A stretch of DNA of 11,578 bases from JAVJPJ01 sp040217295 (GCA_964460185.1 CAYWTM010000108.1:1-11578); one strand, 5' to 3'. Positions 1 to 6,957 are shown, counted from the stretch's first letter. Made by a program: numbers and translations. Notes: generated from the letters alone by a model not told the origin.

Positions 1-1003
1 AGAGCGTCTTGCCCAATCGTCCCGCGTTGCCCGCGAGCACGGCCGAGGCGGCGGCCAGGATATGCCCGGCGGGGCGGTAATTCTGTTCGAGGCGGATCAC
101 CTGTGCGCCCGGAAAATCCTTTTCGAACCGCAAGATGTTGCCGACCTCTGCGCCGCGCCAGCCGTAGATCGACTGATCGTCGTCGCCCACCACGCAGATA
201 TTGGAATGCCCCGCCGCCAGCAGCCGCAGCCACAGGTATTGGGCGACGTTGGTGTCCTGGTATTCGTCCACGAGGATGTAGCGGAACCACCGCTGGTATT
301 GCTGCAGTAGGTCGGGACTGGTTTGGAAAATCGTCACCATATGCAGCAGCAGGTCGCCGAAATCGACCGCGTTAAGCTCCCTCAGGCGGCGCTGATACTG
401 GGCGTAAAGATCCGGCCCTCGCCCGTTGAAGGCGCCCGCATCGGCGGCAGGGACCTTGTCCGGCGTGATCGCGCGGTTCTTCCAGCCATCGATGATGCCC
501 GCAAGCATCCGGGCGGGCCAGCGTTTGTCATCGATATCGGCGGCCGCGATCAGCTGTTTCATCAACCGCACCTGATCGTCGGTGTCCAGAATGGTGAAGT
601 TGGATTTCAGACCGGCCAGTTCGGCATGACGGCGCAGCAGCTTGACGCAGATCGCGTGAAACGTGCCCAGCCATGGCATGCCCTCGATGGGCTGGCCCAT
701 CAGGTTCGCCACCCTGATCCGCATTTCGCGCGCGGCCTTGTTGGTGAAGGTGACGGCGAGGATTTCGTTGGGGCGCGCCGTATGGGACGACAAGAGATGC
801 GCGATGCGCGCGGTCAGGGCCTTGGTCTTGCCCGTGCCCGCGCCCGCCAGCATCAGGACCGGGCCTTCCATCGCCTCGACCGCGCGTCGCTGCTCGGGGT
901 TCAGCCCGTCGAGGTAGGGCATCGGGCGCGCCGCCATGGCGCGCGCGGAAAGCGACGCGGTGGATGCGGCCTCGAAGGCGTCTGAATCGTCAAAGCTGCT
1001 CAT
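1..1003 (-). CDS. uvrD: UvrD/PcrA-family ATP-dependent DNA helicase, N-terminal part (cut by window edge)
   Basis: Superfamily 1A 3'-5' DNA helicase acting in nucleotide-excision and mismatch repair and replication-fork clearance in the cytoplasm. The window holds 334 codons from the start; the C-terminal half lies beyond base 1. Motifs seen in order: Q-motif region GLNPEQRAAV (33-42), Walker A AGAGTGKT (53-60), Ia AVTFTNKAAREM (83-94), Ib GTFHAICVKLLR (113-124), Walker B DEYQDTN (246-252), III GDDDQSIYGWRGA (273-285), IV LEQNYRP (305-311). All catalytic residues expected in domain 1 are present. The start is the ATG at 1003. An in-frame ATG four codons upstream (1015) is also possible, and neither has a clear Shine-Dalgarno, so the start is uncertain by four residues. 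The gene is transcribed divergently from the oxidase gene at 1207. A GTTC-N7-GTTC box about 40 bases upstream suggests SOS control. UvrD and PcrA cannot be told apart from this part, but UvrD is the usual name in Proteobacteria. Confidence 0.93.
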   Translation of the reverse strand, partial: MSSFDDSDAFEAASTASLSARAMAARPMPYLDGLNPEQRRAVEAMEGPVLMLAGAGTGKTKALTARIAHLLSSHTARPNEILAVTFTNKAAREMRIRVANLMGQPIEGMPWLGTFHAICVKLLRRHAELAGLKSNFTILDTDDQVRLMKQLIAAADIDDKRWPARMLAGIIDGWKNRAITPDKVPAADAGAFNGRGPDLYAQYQRRLRELNAVDFGDLLLHMVTIFQTSPDLLQQYQRWFRYILVDEYQDTNVAQYLWLRLLAAGHSNICVVGDDDQSIYGWRGAEVGNILRFEKDFPGAQVIRLEQNYRPAGHILAAASAVLAGNAGRLGKTL

Positions 1004-1044
1004 GACGGGAATCATAGTGCGGTTTGTGTCCGTGTTAAAGGTTT

Positions 1045-1059
1045 GTTCGCAGAATGTTC
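1045..1059. promoter_or_regulatory. Probable LexA (SOS) box upstream of uvrD
   Basis: The sequence GTTCGCAGAATGTTC is a perfect match to the direct-repeat SOS box GTTC-N7-GTTC known for LexA of alphaproteobacteria, which differs from the enterobacterial palindrome. It lies 42 bases upstream of the uvrD ATG at 1003, where a promoter operator is expected, and about 150 bases from the start of the divergent oxidase gene. The target most likely to be regulated is therefore uvrD. The match is seen directly; LexA binding is inferred. Confidence 0.75.
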
Positions 1060-1085
1060 CGCAGGCGCATCTGGTCGCAGACAGG

Positions 1086-1135
1086 CTGGGGCGCTGCCCC
1101 AGACCCCGCCATATTTGGGGGATAAAGATGGCGGG
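1086..1135. repeat. Tandem perfect palindromes (REP-like intergenic element)
   Basis: Two perfect inverted repeats lie back to back. CTGGGGC (1086-1092) pairs with GCCCCAG (1096-1102) around a 3-base loop. CCCGCCAT (1105-1112) pairs with ATGGCGGG (1128-1135) around a 15-base loop that contains ATATTTGGGGG. The CCCC at 1104-1107 could instead pair with GGGG at 1117-1120, so two folds compete. A run of six T (1140-1145) follows. The wording (GCGCTGCCCCAGACCC followed by ATATTTGGGG) resembles, from memory, short palindromic units scattered between genes in Rhodobacteraceae genomes. No second copy lies in this window, so the repeat nature is inferred. Confidence 0.5.
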
Positions 1136-1154
1136 CGCGTTTTTTGGCATGATT

Positions 1155-1170
1155 CCCTGCGACGGCAGGG
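1155..1170. other. Third small hairpin in the uvrD-oxidase spacer
   Basis: CCCTGC (1155-1160), a GACG loop and GCAGGG (1165-1170) form a perfect 6-bp stem with a 4-base loop. It sits 36 bases before the ATG of the oxidase gene, so it would lie in the 5' leader of that transcript if the promoter is further upstream. No U-tract follows it, so it is not a classical terminator. Its function is unknown, and a chance occurrence in G+C-rich DNA is possible. Confidence 0.3.
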
Positions 1171-1206
1171 CTGGACAAAGGCCCGTCTGCTTGTGTTTGT
1201 GTCGGC

Positions 1207-2343
1207 ATGGACCTGCATAGCCGATACCCTGCCCTGTCCGACCTCAAGGCCCGCGCACGCCGGCGGATACCGCATTTCGTGTGGGAATACCTGGACAGCG
1301 CGACCGGGGCCGAAACGATCACCCGTCGCAATCGCGCGGCGCTGGATGCCGTTCTGTTACGTCCGGCCGCCCTGCTCGGCGAAGTGACGCCGGACCTGGG
1401 CACGACGGTCCTGGGACGGGAATATCCCGCGCCTTTCGGAATCGCGCCGCTTGGCATGTCGGGCCTGATCTGGCCCGAGGCCGAACGGATCCTGGCGCGC
1501 CATGCGGCGGCGGCGGGAATTCCCTATTGCCTGTCGACCGTCGCCACGCGGACACCCGAAGACCTGCGCGCGGAACACGGCGGTCAGGGATGGTTCCAGA
1601 TGTACCCGCCGCGCGACCCGGAGATGCGCCGAGACATGCTGGAGCGCGCGCGCAACGCGGGGTTTCATACGCTGGTGCTGACCGTGGATGTGCCCGCAGC
1701 GTCGCGCCGGGAACGGCAGACGCGGGGCGGGTTGGTGCAGCCACCGCGCCTGACGCCGCGCCTGTTGGCGCAGGTGGCGCTGTGTCCGGCTTGGGCCATG
1801 GGCATCCAGGCCAGCGGCATGCCCCGGATGCGCCTGATGGACAGTTATGCGGATCAGACCGCCACGGGCCCGCTGCCGTCGACGGCGCATGTGGGGTACC
1901 TGCTGCGGGCTGCGCCGGATTGGGATTACGTGCGCGCCCTGCGCGACAGCTGGTCGGGACATTTCATCCTGAAGGGCGTTATGGAGCCCGAGGTCGCCTC
2001 GAGGGCCGAGGTCGAAGGGGTCGATGCGATCTGGGTGTCCAACCATGCCGGGCGGCAATTCGACGGGGCCCCCGCGAGCCTCGATGTGCTCTCCGGGATC
2101 CGGGGCGCGACCGCGCTGCCGCTGATCTTTGACAGCGGGATCGAGGGCGGGCTTGATATTCTGCGCGCGCTGTCGATGGGCGCGGATTTCGTGATGATGG
2201 GCCGCGCCTGGCACTACGCACTCGGGGCCTTGGGTCGCGCGGGCCCTGCGCATCTTCATGACGTTCTGATCAAGGACATGGCGTCGAACATGGCGCAGAT
2301 CGGGGCGGCCCGCCTGACGGATCTGCCCGCGCGCCTGATGTAG
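1207..2343 (+). CDS. lldD: FMN-dependent alpha-hydroxy-acid oxidase/dehydrogenase (L-lactate dehydrogenase-like)
   Basis: TIM-barrel flavoenzyme of 378 residues, the usual length for the glycolate oxidase / L-lactate dehydrogenase family. It oxidises a 2-hydroxy acid to the 2-oxo acid using FMN. Family landmarks by alignment from memory with spinach glycolate oxidase: Tyr28 (substrate Tyr), PFGIAPLG (76-83), QMY (131-133), TVDVP (159-163), Lys256 in ILKGV, the catalytic SNHAGRQFD (278-286) with active-site His280 and substrate-binding Arg283, Asp309 in DSGIEGG, and GR (332-333) at the FMN phosphate. Oddities: the usual HGGRQL/HGARQL reads HAGRQF, and the arginine after DGG(V/I) that normally also contacts the FMN phosphate is Glu313. 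The start ATG at 1207 gives the expected N-terminus (MDLHSRYPALSDLK) but has no clear Shine-Dalgarno. Pyruvate carboxylase follows 130 bases downstream on the same strand, which fits lactate use, but the true substrate cannot be read from sequence. The symbol is family-level only. Confidence 0.85.
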   Translation: MDLHSRYPALSDLKARARRRIPHFVWEYLDSATGAETITRRNRAALDAVLLRPAALLGEVTPDLGTTVLGREYPAPFGIAPLGMSGLIWPEAERILARHAAAAGIPYCLSTVATRTPEDLRAEHGGQGWFQMYPPRDPEMRRDMLERARNAGFHTLVLTVDVPAASRRERQTRGGLVQPPRLTPRLLAQVALCPAWAMGIQASGMPRMRLMDSYADQTATGPLPSTAHVGYLLRAAPDWDYVRALRDSWSGHFILKGVMEPEVASRAEVEGVDAIWVSNHAGRQFDGAPASLDVLSGIRGATALPLIFDSGIEGGLDILRALSMGADFVMMGRAWHYALGALGRAGPAHLHDVLIKDMASNMAQIGAARLTDLPARLM

Positions 2344-2412
2344 GCGCGTGCGCCCGGCGCGGGTCAGGGACAGCGCCCGGAACGAGCCGTCGTCGGCACG
2401 CACAGCTTCCGG

Positions 2413-2441
2413 TTGCTCATGTCACGCCGGCGTCATAGAAA
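2413..2441 (+). promoter_or_regulatory. Candidate sigma-70 promoter of pyc
   Basis: TTGCTC (2413-2418) and TAGAAA (2436-2441) are separated by 17 bases, in the 130-base gap between the oxidase and pyruvate carboxylase genes. The transcript would start near 2448 and have a leader of about 25 bases carrying GGAG (2459-2462) before the ATG at 2474. The hexamers match the consensus only partly, so this is a candidate. Read-through from the oxidase gene is also possible because no terminator is visible between them. Confidence 0.35.
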
Positions 2442-2473
2442 TGCTGCAGGTGCGAAGTGGAGACCCCGAGCCC

Positions 2474-5400
2474 ATGACCGAATTCAAGAAGATCCTCATC
2501 GCCAACCGCGGTGAAATCGCCATTCGCGTGATGCGCGCGGCCAACGAACTTGGCAAGCGCACGGTGGCCATCTACGCCGAAGAAGACAAGCTGAGCCTGC
2601 ACCGCTTCAAGGCCGACGAGGCCTACAAGATCGGTGAAGGCATGGGGCCGGTCGCGGCCTATCTGAGCATCGAGGAAATCATTCGCGTCGCCAAGATGAG
2701 CGGTGCCGATGCCATCCATCCGGGCTATGGTCTGCTGTCGGAAAACCCCGATTTCGTCGATGCCTGCGTGGCCAATGGCATCACCTTCATCGGGCCCCGG
2801 GCCGAAACCATGCGCGCCCTTGGCGACAAGGCCAGCGCGCGCCGCGTGGCCATCGAGGCGGGCGTGCCGGTGATCCCCGCAACGGAAGTTCTGGGCGATG
2901 ACATGGCGGCCATCAAGAAAGAGGCGGCCGAGGTCGGCTATCCCCTGATGCTCAAGGCATCCTGGGGCGGTGGCGGGCGCGGCATGCGCCCCATCGCGTC
3001 GGAGGATGAGCTTGAGGAAAAGGTCCGCGAGGGCCGGCGCGAGGCCGAGGCCGCCTTTGGCAATGGCGAGGGGTATCTGGAAAAGATGATCCTGCGCGCC
3101 CGCCACGTCGAGGTGCAGATCCTTGGCGACAGCATGGGCAATATCTACCATCTTTACGAACGCGACTGTTCCGTGCAGCGCCGCAACCAGAAGGTGGTGG
3201 AGCGCGCGCCCGCCCCCTACCTGTCCGGCACGCAGCGCGAAGAAATATGCATGCTGGGCAAGAAGATCTGCGAGCATGTGAACTACGAATGCGCGGGCAC
3301 GGTCGAATTCCTGATGGATATGGATAGCGGTGAATTCTACTTCATCGAGGTCAACCCTCGCGTGCAGGTGGAACATACCGTCACCGAGGAAGTCACCGGG
3401 ATCGACATCGTGCGCGCCCAGATCTTGATCGCAGAGGGCAAATCCCTGGTCGAAGCGACCGGCACGGCCAGCCAGTACGACGTCAAACTGGATGGGCACG
3501 CGATCCAGTGCCGGATCACGACCGAGGATCCGACCAACAACTTCATTCCCGATTATGGCCGCATTACCGCCTATCGCGGGGCCACGGGCATGGGCATCCG
3601 CCTGGATGGCGGCACGGCCTATTCGGGCGCGGTCATCACGCGCTATTACGACAGCCTGCTGGAAAAGGTCACGGCCTGGGCGCCCACGCCCGAGGCCGCG
3701 ATCGCCCGGATGGACCGTGCGCTGCGCGAATTTCGCATTCGGGGTGTCAGCACCAATATCGCCTTTGTCGAGAACCTGCTGAAGCACCCGACATTCCTGA
3801 ACTACCAGTACCACACCAAATTCATCGACGAGACGCCGGAATTGTTCGATTTCCGGCCACGGCGTGACCGCGCGACGCGGATCTTGCGCTATATCGCGGA
3901 TATCACCGTGAACGGGCACCCCGAAACCCAGGGGCGTCCCGAACCGGCCGCCGATATCAAGATCCCCAGACCGCCCGCCCCGCGCGTCGAAACCGCGCCG
4001 AACGGAACCCGGCAATTGCTGGAGGAACAGGGCCCAGAGGCCGTGGCCAAATGGATGAAGGCGCAAAAACAGCTCCTCATCACCGACACCACGATGCGTG
4101 ACGGGCACCAGTCGCTGTTGGCGACGCGGATGCGGTCGATCGACATGATCAAGGTGGCCCCGACCTATGCCGCCAATCTGCCGGGCCTGTTCAGCGTGGA
4201 ATGCTGGGGTGGCGCCACGTTTGATGTCGCCTACCGCTTCTTGCAGGAATGCCCATGGCAACGGTTGCGCGACATCCGCGCGGCCATGCCCAATATCATG
4301 ACGCAGATGCTGCTGCGGGGCGCCAACGGCGTGGGCTATACAAATTACCCCGACAACGTTGTGCAGGGCTTCGTCAACCAGGCCGCGGAAAGCGGCGTTG
4401 ACGTGTTCCGCGTGTTCGACAGCCTCAACTGGGTCGAAAACATGCGTGTGGCCATGGATGCGGTGCTTGAGACCGGCAAGATCTGCGAAGGCACGATCTG
4501 CTACACCGGCAATATCCTCGATCCTGACCGGGCCAAGTATGACCTGAAATACTATGTCGACATGGCCAAGGAGCTTGAGGCCGCGGGCGCGCATGTTCTT
4601 GGGCTAAAGGATATGGCGGGACTGCTGAAACCGGCCGCGGCCGCCGTTCTGATCCCGGCGCTCAAGGATGCGGTGGATCTGCCCATCCATTTCCACACCC
4701 ACGACACCGCCGGATCCGCGTGTGGCACCATACTCGAGGCGTCAAAGGCCGGCGTCGATGCCGTGGATGCAGCGATGGATGCGCTGTCGGGCAACACGTC
4801 CCAGGCAACGCTTGGCACGGTGGTTGAATCCTTGCGTTTCACCGAACGCGACACCGGCCTGGATATCGGGGCGATCCGCGAGATCTCCGATTACTGGGAG
4901 GCCGTGCGCGCCCATTACGCCGCTTTTGAATCGGGCATGCAGGCCCCGGCCTCCGAGGTCTACCTGCACGAGATGCCCGGCGGCCAGTTCACCAACCTCA
5001 AGGCGCAGGCGCGCTCGATGGGGTTGGAGGATCGCTGGCACGAGGTGGCGCAGATGTATGCCGACGTGAACCAGATGTTCGGCGATATCGTGAAGGTGAC
5101 GCCGAGCTCCAAGGTGGTGGGCGACATGGCGTTGATGATGGTCAGCCAGGGCCTGACCCGTGACGACGTGGAAAACCCCGGCAAGGATGTCGCCTTCCCG
5201 GATTCGGTGATCGACATGATGCGCGGCAATCTGGGCCAGCCGCCGGGTGGTTTCCCACCGGGCATCTTGAAAAAGGTGCTCAAAGACGAACAGCCGGTGC
5301 TGGACCGCCCCGGCAAGAATGTGCCCGCGGTCGATCTGGAAAAGACGCGCACCGATCTGGAGGCCGACCTCGAGGTGCCGATCGATGGCGAGGACCTGAT

Positions 5401-5914
5401 GGGCTACCTGATGTATCCCAAGGTGTTCACCGACTACGCGAACCGGCACAAGGACTATGGCCCGGTTCGCACCCTGCCCACGCGGACCTTCTTTTACGGG
5501 ATGGAGCCGGGCGAAGAGATCGAGGCCGAGATCGATCCCGGCGTCACGTTGGTTGTGCAATTGCAGGCGGTCGGCGAGACCAACGAGGAAGGCGACGCCA
5601 AGGTCTTCTTCGAGTTGAACGGCCAGCCCCGCACCATCCGCGTGCCCAACCGAAAGGTTGCTGCCAGCCAGGTCAAGCGCCCCAAGGCCGAGGTCGGAAA
5701 CCCGAACCACGTCGGCGCCCCGATGCCGGGCGTGGTCGCCAGCGTCGGCGTGTCCATTGGCCAGAAGATCCAGGAAGGCGACCTGCTGCTGACCATCGAG
5801 GCGATGAAGATGGAAACCGGTCTTCACGCTGAACGCGATGCCGTGGTCAAGGCGGTTCACGTCAGCCCCGGCGGACAGATCGATGCCAAGGATCTGCTGG
5901 TGGAACTGGAATAA
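2474..5914 (+). CDS. pyc: Pyruvate carboxylase (biotin-dependent, single-chain)
   Basis: Anaplerotic enzyme: ATP-dependent carboxylation of pyruvate to oxaloacetate on a covalently bound biotin. Its 1146 residues match the length of alphaproteobacterial single-chain Pyc. Biotin carboxylase domain (about 1-455): ILIANRGEIAIRV near the N-terminus, ATP-grasp loop KASWGGGGRGMR (161-172), RNQKVVE with catalytic Lys240, EVNPRVQVEH (292-301). Carboxyltransferase domain (about 530-800) and allosteric/tetramerisation region: DTTMRDGHQSL from 538, carboxylated Lys712 in GLKDMAG, metal ligands His741/His743 in HFHTHD, catalytic Thr876 in VTPSSK. Biotin carrier domain at the C-terminus: EAMKMET with biotinyl Lys1112. 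All key residues are present. The reading frame is open 42 codons further upstream, to 2348, but the family begins with TEFKKILIANRG and a GGAG lies 11 bases before the ATG at 2474, so that start was chosen. The upstream oxidase may feed it pyruvate. Confidence 0.97.
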   Translation: MTEFKKILIANRGEIAIRVMRAANELGKRTVAIYAEEDKLSLHRFKADEAYKIGEGMGPVAAYLSIEEIIRVAKMSGADAIHPGYGLLSENPDFVDACVANGITFIGPRAETMRALGDKASARRVAIEAGVPVIPATEVLGDDMAAIKKEAAEVGYPLMLKASWGGGGRGMRPIASEDELEEKVREGRREAEAAFGNGEGYLEKMILRARHVEVQILGDSMGNIYHLYERDCSVQRRNQKVVERAPAPYLSGTQREEICMLGKKICEHVNYECAGTVEFLMDMDSGEFYFIEVNPRVQVEHTVTEEVTGIDIVRAQILIAEGKSLVEATGTASQYDVKLDGHAIQCRITTEDPTNNFIPDYGRITAYRGATGMGIRLDGGTAYSGAVITRYYDSLLEKVTAWAPTPEAAIARMDRALREFRIRGVSTNIAFVENLLKHPTFLNYQYHTKFIDETPELFDFRPRRDRATRILRYIADITVNGHPETQGRPEPAADIKIPRPPAPRVETAPNGTRQLLEEQGPEAVAKWMKAQKQLLITDTTMRDGHQSLLATRMRSIDMIKVAPTYAANLPGLFSVECWGGATFDVAYRFLQECPWQRLRDIRAAMPNIMTQMLLRGANGVGYTNYPDNVVQGFVNQAAESGVDVFRVFDSLNWVENMRVAMDAVLETGKICEGTICYTGNILDPDRAKYDLKYYVDMAKELEAAGAHVLGLKDMAGLLKPAAAAVLIPALKDAVDLPIHFHTHDTAGSACGTILEASKAGVDAVDAAMDALSGNTSQATLGTVVESLRFTERDTGLDIGAIREISDYWEAVRAHYAAFESGMQAPASEVYLHEMPGGQFTNLKAQARSMGLEDRWHEVAQMYADVNQMFGDIVKVTPSSKVVGDMALMMVSQGLTRDDVENPGKDVAFPDSVIDMMRGNLGQPPGGFPPGILKKVLKDEQPVLDRPGKNVPAVDLEKTRTDLEADLEVPIDGEDLMGYLMYPKVFTDYANRHKDYGPVRTLPTRTFFYGMEPGEEIEAEIDPGVTLVVQLQAVGETNEEGDAKVFFELNGQPRTIRVPNRKVAASQVKRPKAEVGNPNHVGAPMPGVVASVGVSIGQKIQEGDLLLTIEAMKMETGLHAERDAVVKAVHVSPGGQIDAKDLLVELE

Positions 5915-6048
5915 ACCCCGCCCATGTCCCGCCGCCAAATAATGGCGCAACGGTGACATTCACGCAGGTGCCACCCCAAAGACTCCCGCTAAACGCCCGT
6001 ATTTCGCCTTTATTTTATGCAATTTGACTAAAATAAGACGATTGTTTC

Positions 6049-6053
6049 GGAGG
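6049..6053 (+). promoter_or_regulatory. Strong Shine-Dalgarno that fixes a GTG start at 6062
   Basis: GGAGG at 6049-6053 lies 8 bases before the GTG at 6062. The in-frame GTG at 6053 overlaps this element and so would be badly placed. The preceding 60 bases (about 5990-6046) are markedly A+T-rich compared with their surroundings and include TTGACT and TAAAAT. This is probably the promoter region, but no hexamer pair with good spacing could be picked. Confidence 0.6.
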
Positions 6054-6061
6054 TGGAGACA

Positions 6062-6754
6062 GTGGGCATCCAAGCGTTCATGCTGTCGGAAGACGGCGCG
6101 GTGACAGTGGACTGGGTCGTTTTGACCGCAGCCTTCGCCGGCTTGGGCATTGCCACGGGTGCGGTGGTTTCCGGCGGCGTCGAAGACGCGAGCGGCGAGA
6201 TTGCCAGCTATCTGGCGGACGTGGAAATCGTCACCGAATTCGATACCGCGTTCGAGGCGCTGGAACTTGCGACCATGGATTTTGCCAATGGCGTCGGCGA
6301 ATGGGTCGGCGGCAGCGCGCGGAACATGGGCGGAAGCCTCGGCGACATGTTGGTCCTGGGCCCCGGAGAATCGACCCAACTCACCTTTGATGTGCCAAGT
6401 GGCGCCGCGCGCGCGACGATGACGTTCAACCTTATCGGCGGCGACAGCATTGACCGGGAAACCGCCACCGTGCTGGTCAACGGTCAGGCGGTGACCATTG
6501 CGACCGGCAATCATGGCGCGATCAGTTTCGTCAACAGCGATATCCCCGGCATTACCGTCGAAACGGAAATTCTGACAGAACGCGAGCAGCTCGGCGGCTC
6601 CATGCGCGACAACTGGCGGGAATCGGTTTCCACCGTGACGATCACCGTCGACGATCCCGGCAACAGCGTGACGCTCGGCGTCGCCTCGACCACCAACCAA
6701 TCGATCAATGACGAGTATTTCGCCATTGATGATGTGGTTATCGGCGCATCCTGA
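6062..6754 (+). CDS. Hypothetical protein with Flp-type prepilin-like N-terminus and beta-rich C-terminal domain
   Basis: Unrecognised protein of 230 residues (GTG start). Residues 10-37 read EDGAVTVDW followed by a single hydrophobic segment (about 18-36). This mirrors the Flp/TadE class prepilin signal, in which a Gly before the cleavage site is followed five residues later by Glu-Tyr. Here Gly12 is followed by Asp17-Trp18. If cleaved after Gly12 by a TadV-type peptidase, the mature protein would be about 218 residues, far longer than Flp pilins (about 50-60). A linker rich in Glu, Asp and Ala (38-95) leads to a beta-rich, Ser/Thr/Asp-rich domain (96-230). That domain has alternating strands (STQLTFDVPSG, VSTVTITVDDPGNSVTLGV) and ends in NDEYFAIDDVVIG, reminiscent of calcium-binding jelly-roll domains. 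There are no cysteines. It stands alone between pyc and a tRNA gene, with no tad genes in view. Cell-surface or pilus-associated localisation is inference. Confidence 0.7.
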   Translation: MGIQAFMLSEDGAVTVDWVVLTAAFAGLGIATGAVVSGGVEDASGEIASYLADVEIVTEFDTAFEALELATMDFANGVGEWVGGSARNMGGSLGDMLVLGPGESTQLTFDVPSGAARATMTFNLIGGDSIDRETATVLVNGQAVTIATGNHGAISFVNSDIPGITVETEILTEREQLGGSMRDNWRESVSTVTITVDDPGNSVTLGVASTTNQSINDEYFAIDDVVIGAS

Positions 6755-6803
6755 TCTCACCGGAGCCCGGGCGCACGAAATCCGGAAAACAGGAATTTTT
6801 CCC

Positions 6804-6832
6804 TTGCAGCGCCCGCGCGTGCACCATAAATA
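6804..6832 (+). promoter_or_regulatory. Promoter of tRNA-Gly
   Basis: TTGCAG (6804-6809) and TAAATA (6827-6832) are separated by exactly 17 bases. They place transcription start near 6838-6840, a few bases before the mature 5' end of the tRNA at 6846. Position and spacing fit a sigma-70-type promoter driving the tRNA alone. Confidence 0.6.
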
Positions 6833-6845
6833 CCCGGCTCACAGA

Positions 6846-6920
6846 GCGGGTGTAGCTCAGGGGTAGAGCATTACCTTGCCAAGGTAAGGGTCGTGAGTTC
6901 GAATCTCATCACCCGCTCCA
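6846..6920 (+). tRNA. tRNA-Gly (anticodon GCC)
   Basis: The complete cloverleaf can be drawn: acceptor stem GCGGGTG/CACCCGC, D-arm GCTC/GAGC, anticodon stem TTACC/GGTAA with loop TTGCCAA and anticodon GCC (6878-6880), T-arm GTGAG/CTCAT with TTCGAAT loop, discriminator T, and an encoded CCA at 6918-6920. It decodes GGC and GGU, the main glycine codons in this G+C-rich genome. It has its own promoter upstream and terminator downstream and is not adjacent to another tRNA. Confidence 0.98.
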
Positions 6921-6925
6921 ATCGT

Positions 6926-6957
6926 AAAAGCCCGGGTCCTTTGGATCCGGGCTTTTT
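6926..6957 (+). terminator. Intrinsic terminator of the tRNA-Gly unit
   Basis: AAAAGCCCGGGTCC (6926-6939) pairs with GGATCCGGGCTTTT (6943-6956) across a TTT loop: 14 base pairs with a single G-U, extending into a T-run (6953-6957). It starts 5 bases after the tRNA CCA end. The A-run on the 5' side could let it work for leftward transcripts too, although no leftward gene is adjacent. Confidence 0.93.

Noticed and set aside
323..985. Plus-strand 220-codon frame over the helicase gene
   Set aside because: Antisense to uvrD, whose minus-strand frame shows all helicase motifs.
2348..2473. 42-codon N-terminal extension of pyruvate carboxylase
   Set aside because: The frame is open, but the family starts at MTEFKKILIANRG. 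The extension is Arg/Ser-rich without a domain, and a candidate promoter and GGAG lie within it.
4405..4417. Second GTTC...GTTC pair resembling a LexA box
   Set aside because: The spacing is 5 bases, not 7, and it lies inside the pyc coding sequence, encoding part of VFRVFD.
2417..4594. A 725-codon open frame on the minus strand across pyc
   Set aside because: It is the antisense shadow of pyruvate carboxylase: high G+C codon bias on one strand leaves stop-free frames on the other. The translation has no domain sense and is His/Asp/Gly-rich, as expected for a mirror frame.
5933..5947. Possible terminator after pyc (CGCCA/TGGCG hairpin)
   Set aside because: Only a 5-bp stem with an AATAA loop and no T-run; too weak to call.
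4742..5959. A 405-codon minus-strand frame over the 3' half of pyc
   Set aside because: Same antisense artefact; no recognisable motif, no ribosome-binding site.
5960..6760. Minus-strand 266-codon frame opposite the prepilin-like gene
   Set aside because: The plus-strand frame has a strong Shine-Dalgarno, an A+T-rich upstream region and a coherent signal-plus-beta-domain layout. The minus frame has none of these.
6760..6802. Possible terminator after the prepilin-like gene (CCGGA/TCCGG and GGAAAA/TTTTCC pairings)
   Set aside because: The stems are short with long loops, they overlap, and the T-run is followed by CCC. The signal is too weak to list as a feature.
6846..6920. tRNA-Gly as an integration (att) site of a genomic island
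   Set aside because: No integrase and no second copy of the tRNA 3' end can be seen in the window; flanking genes look like core chromosome.
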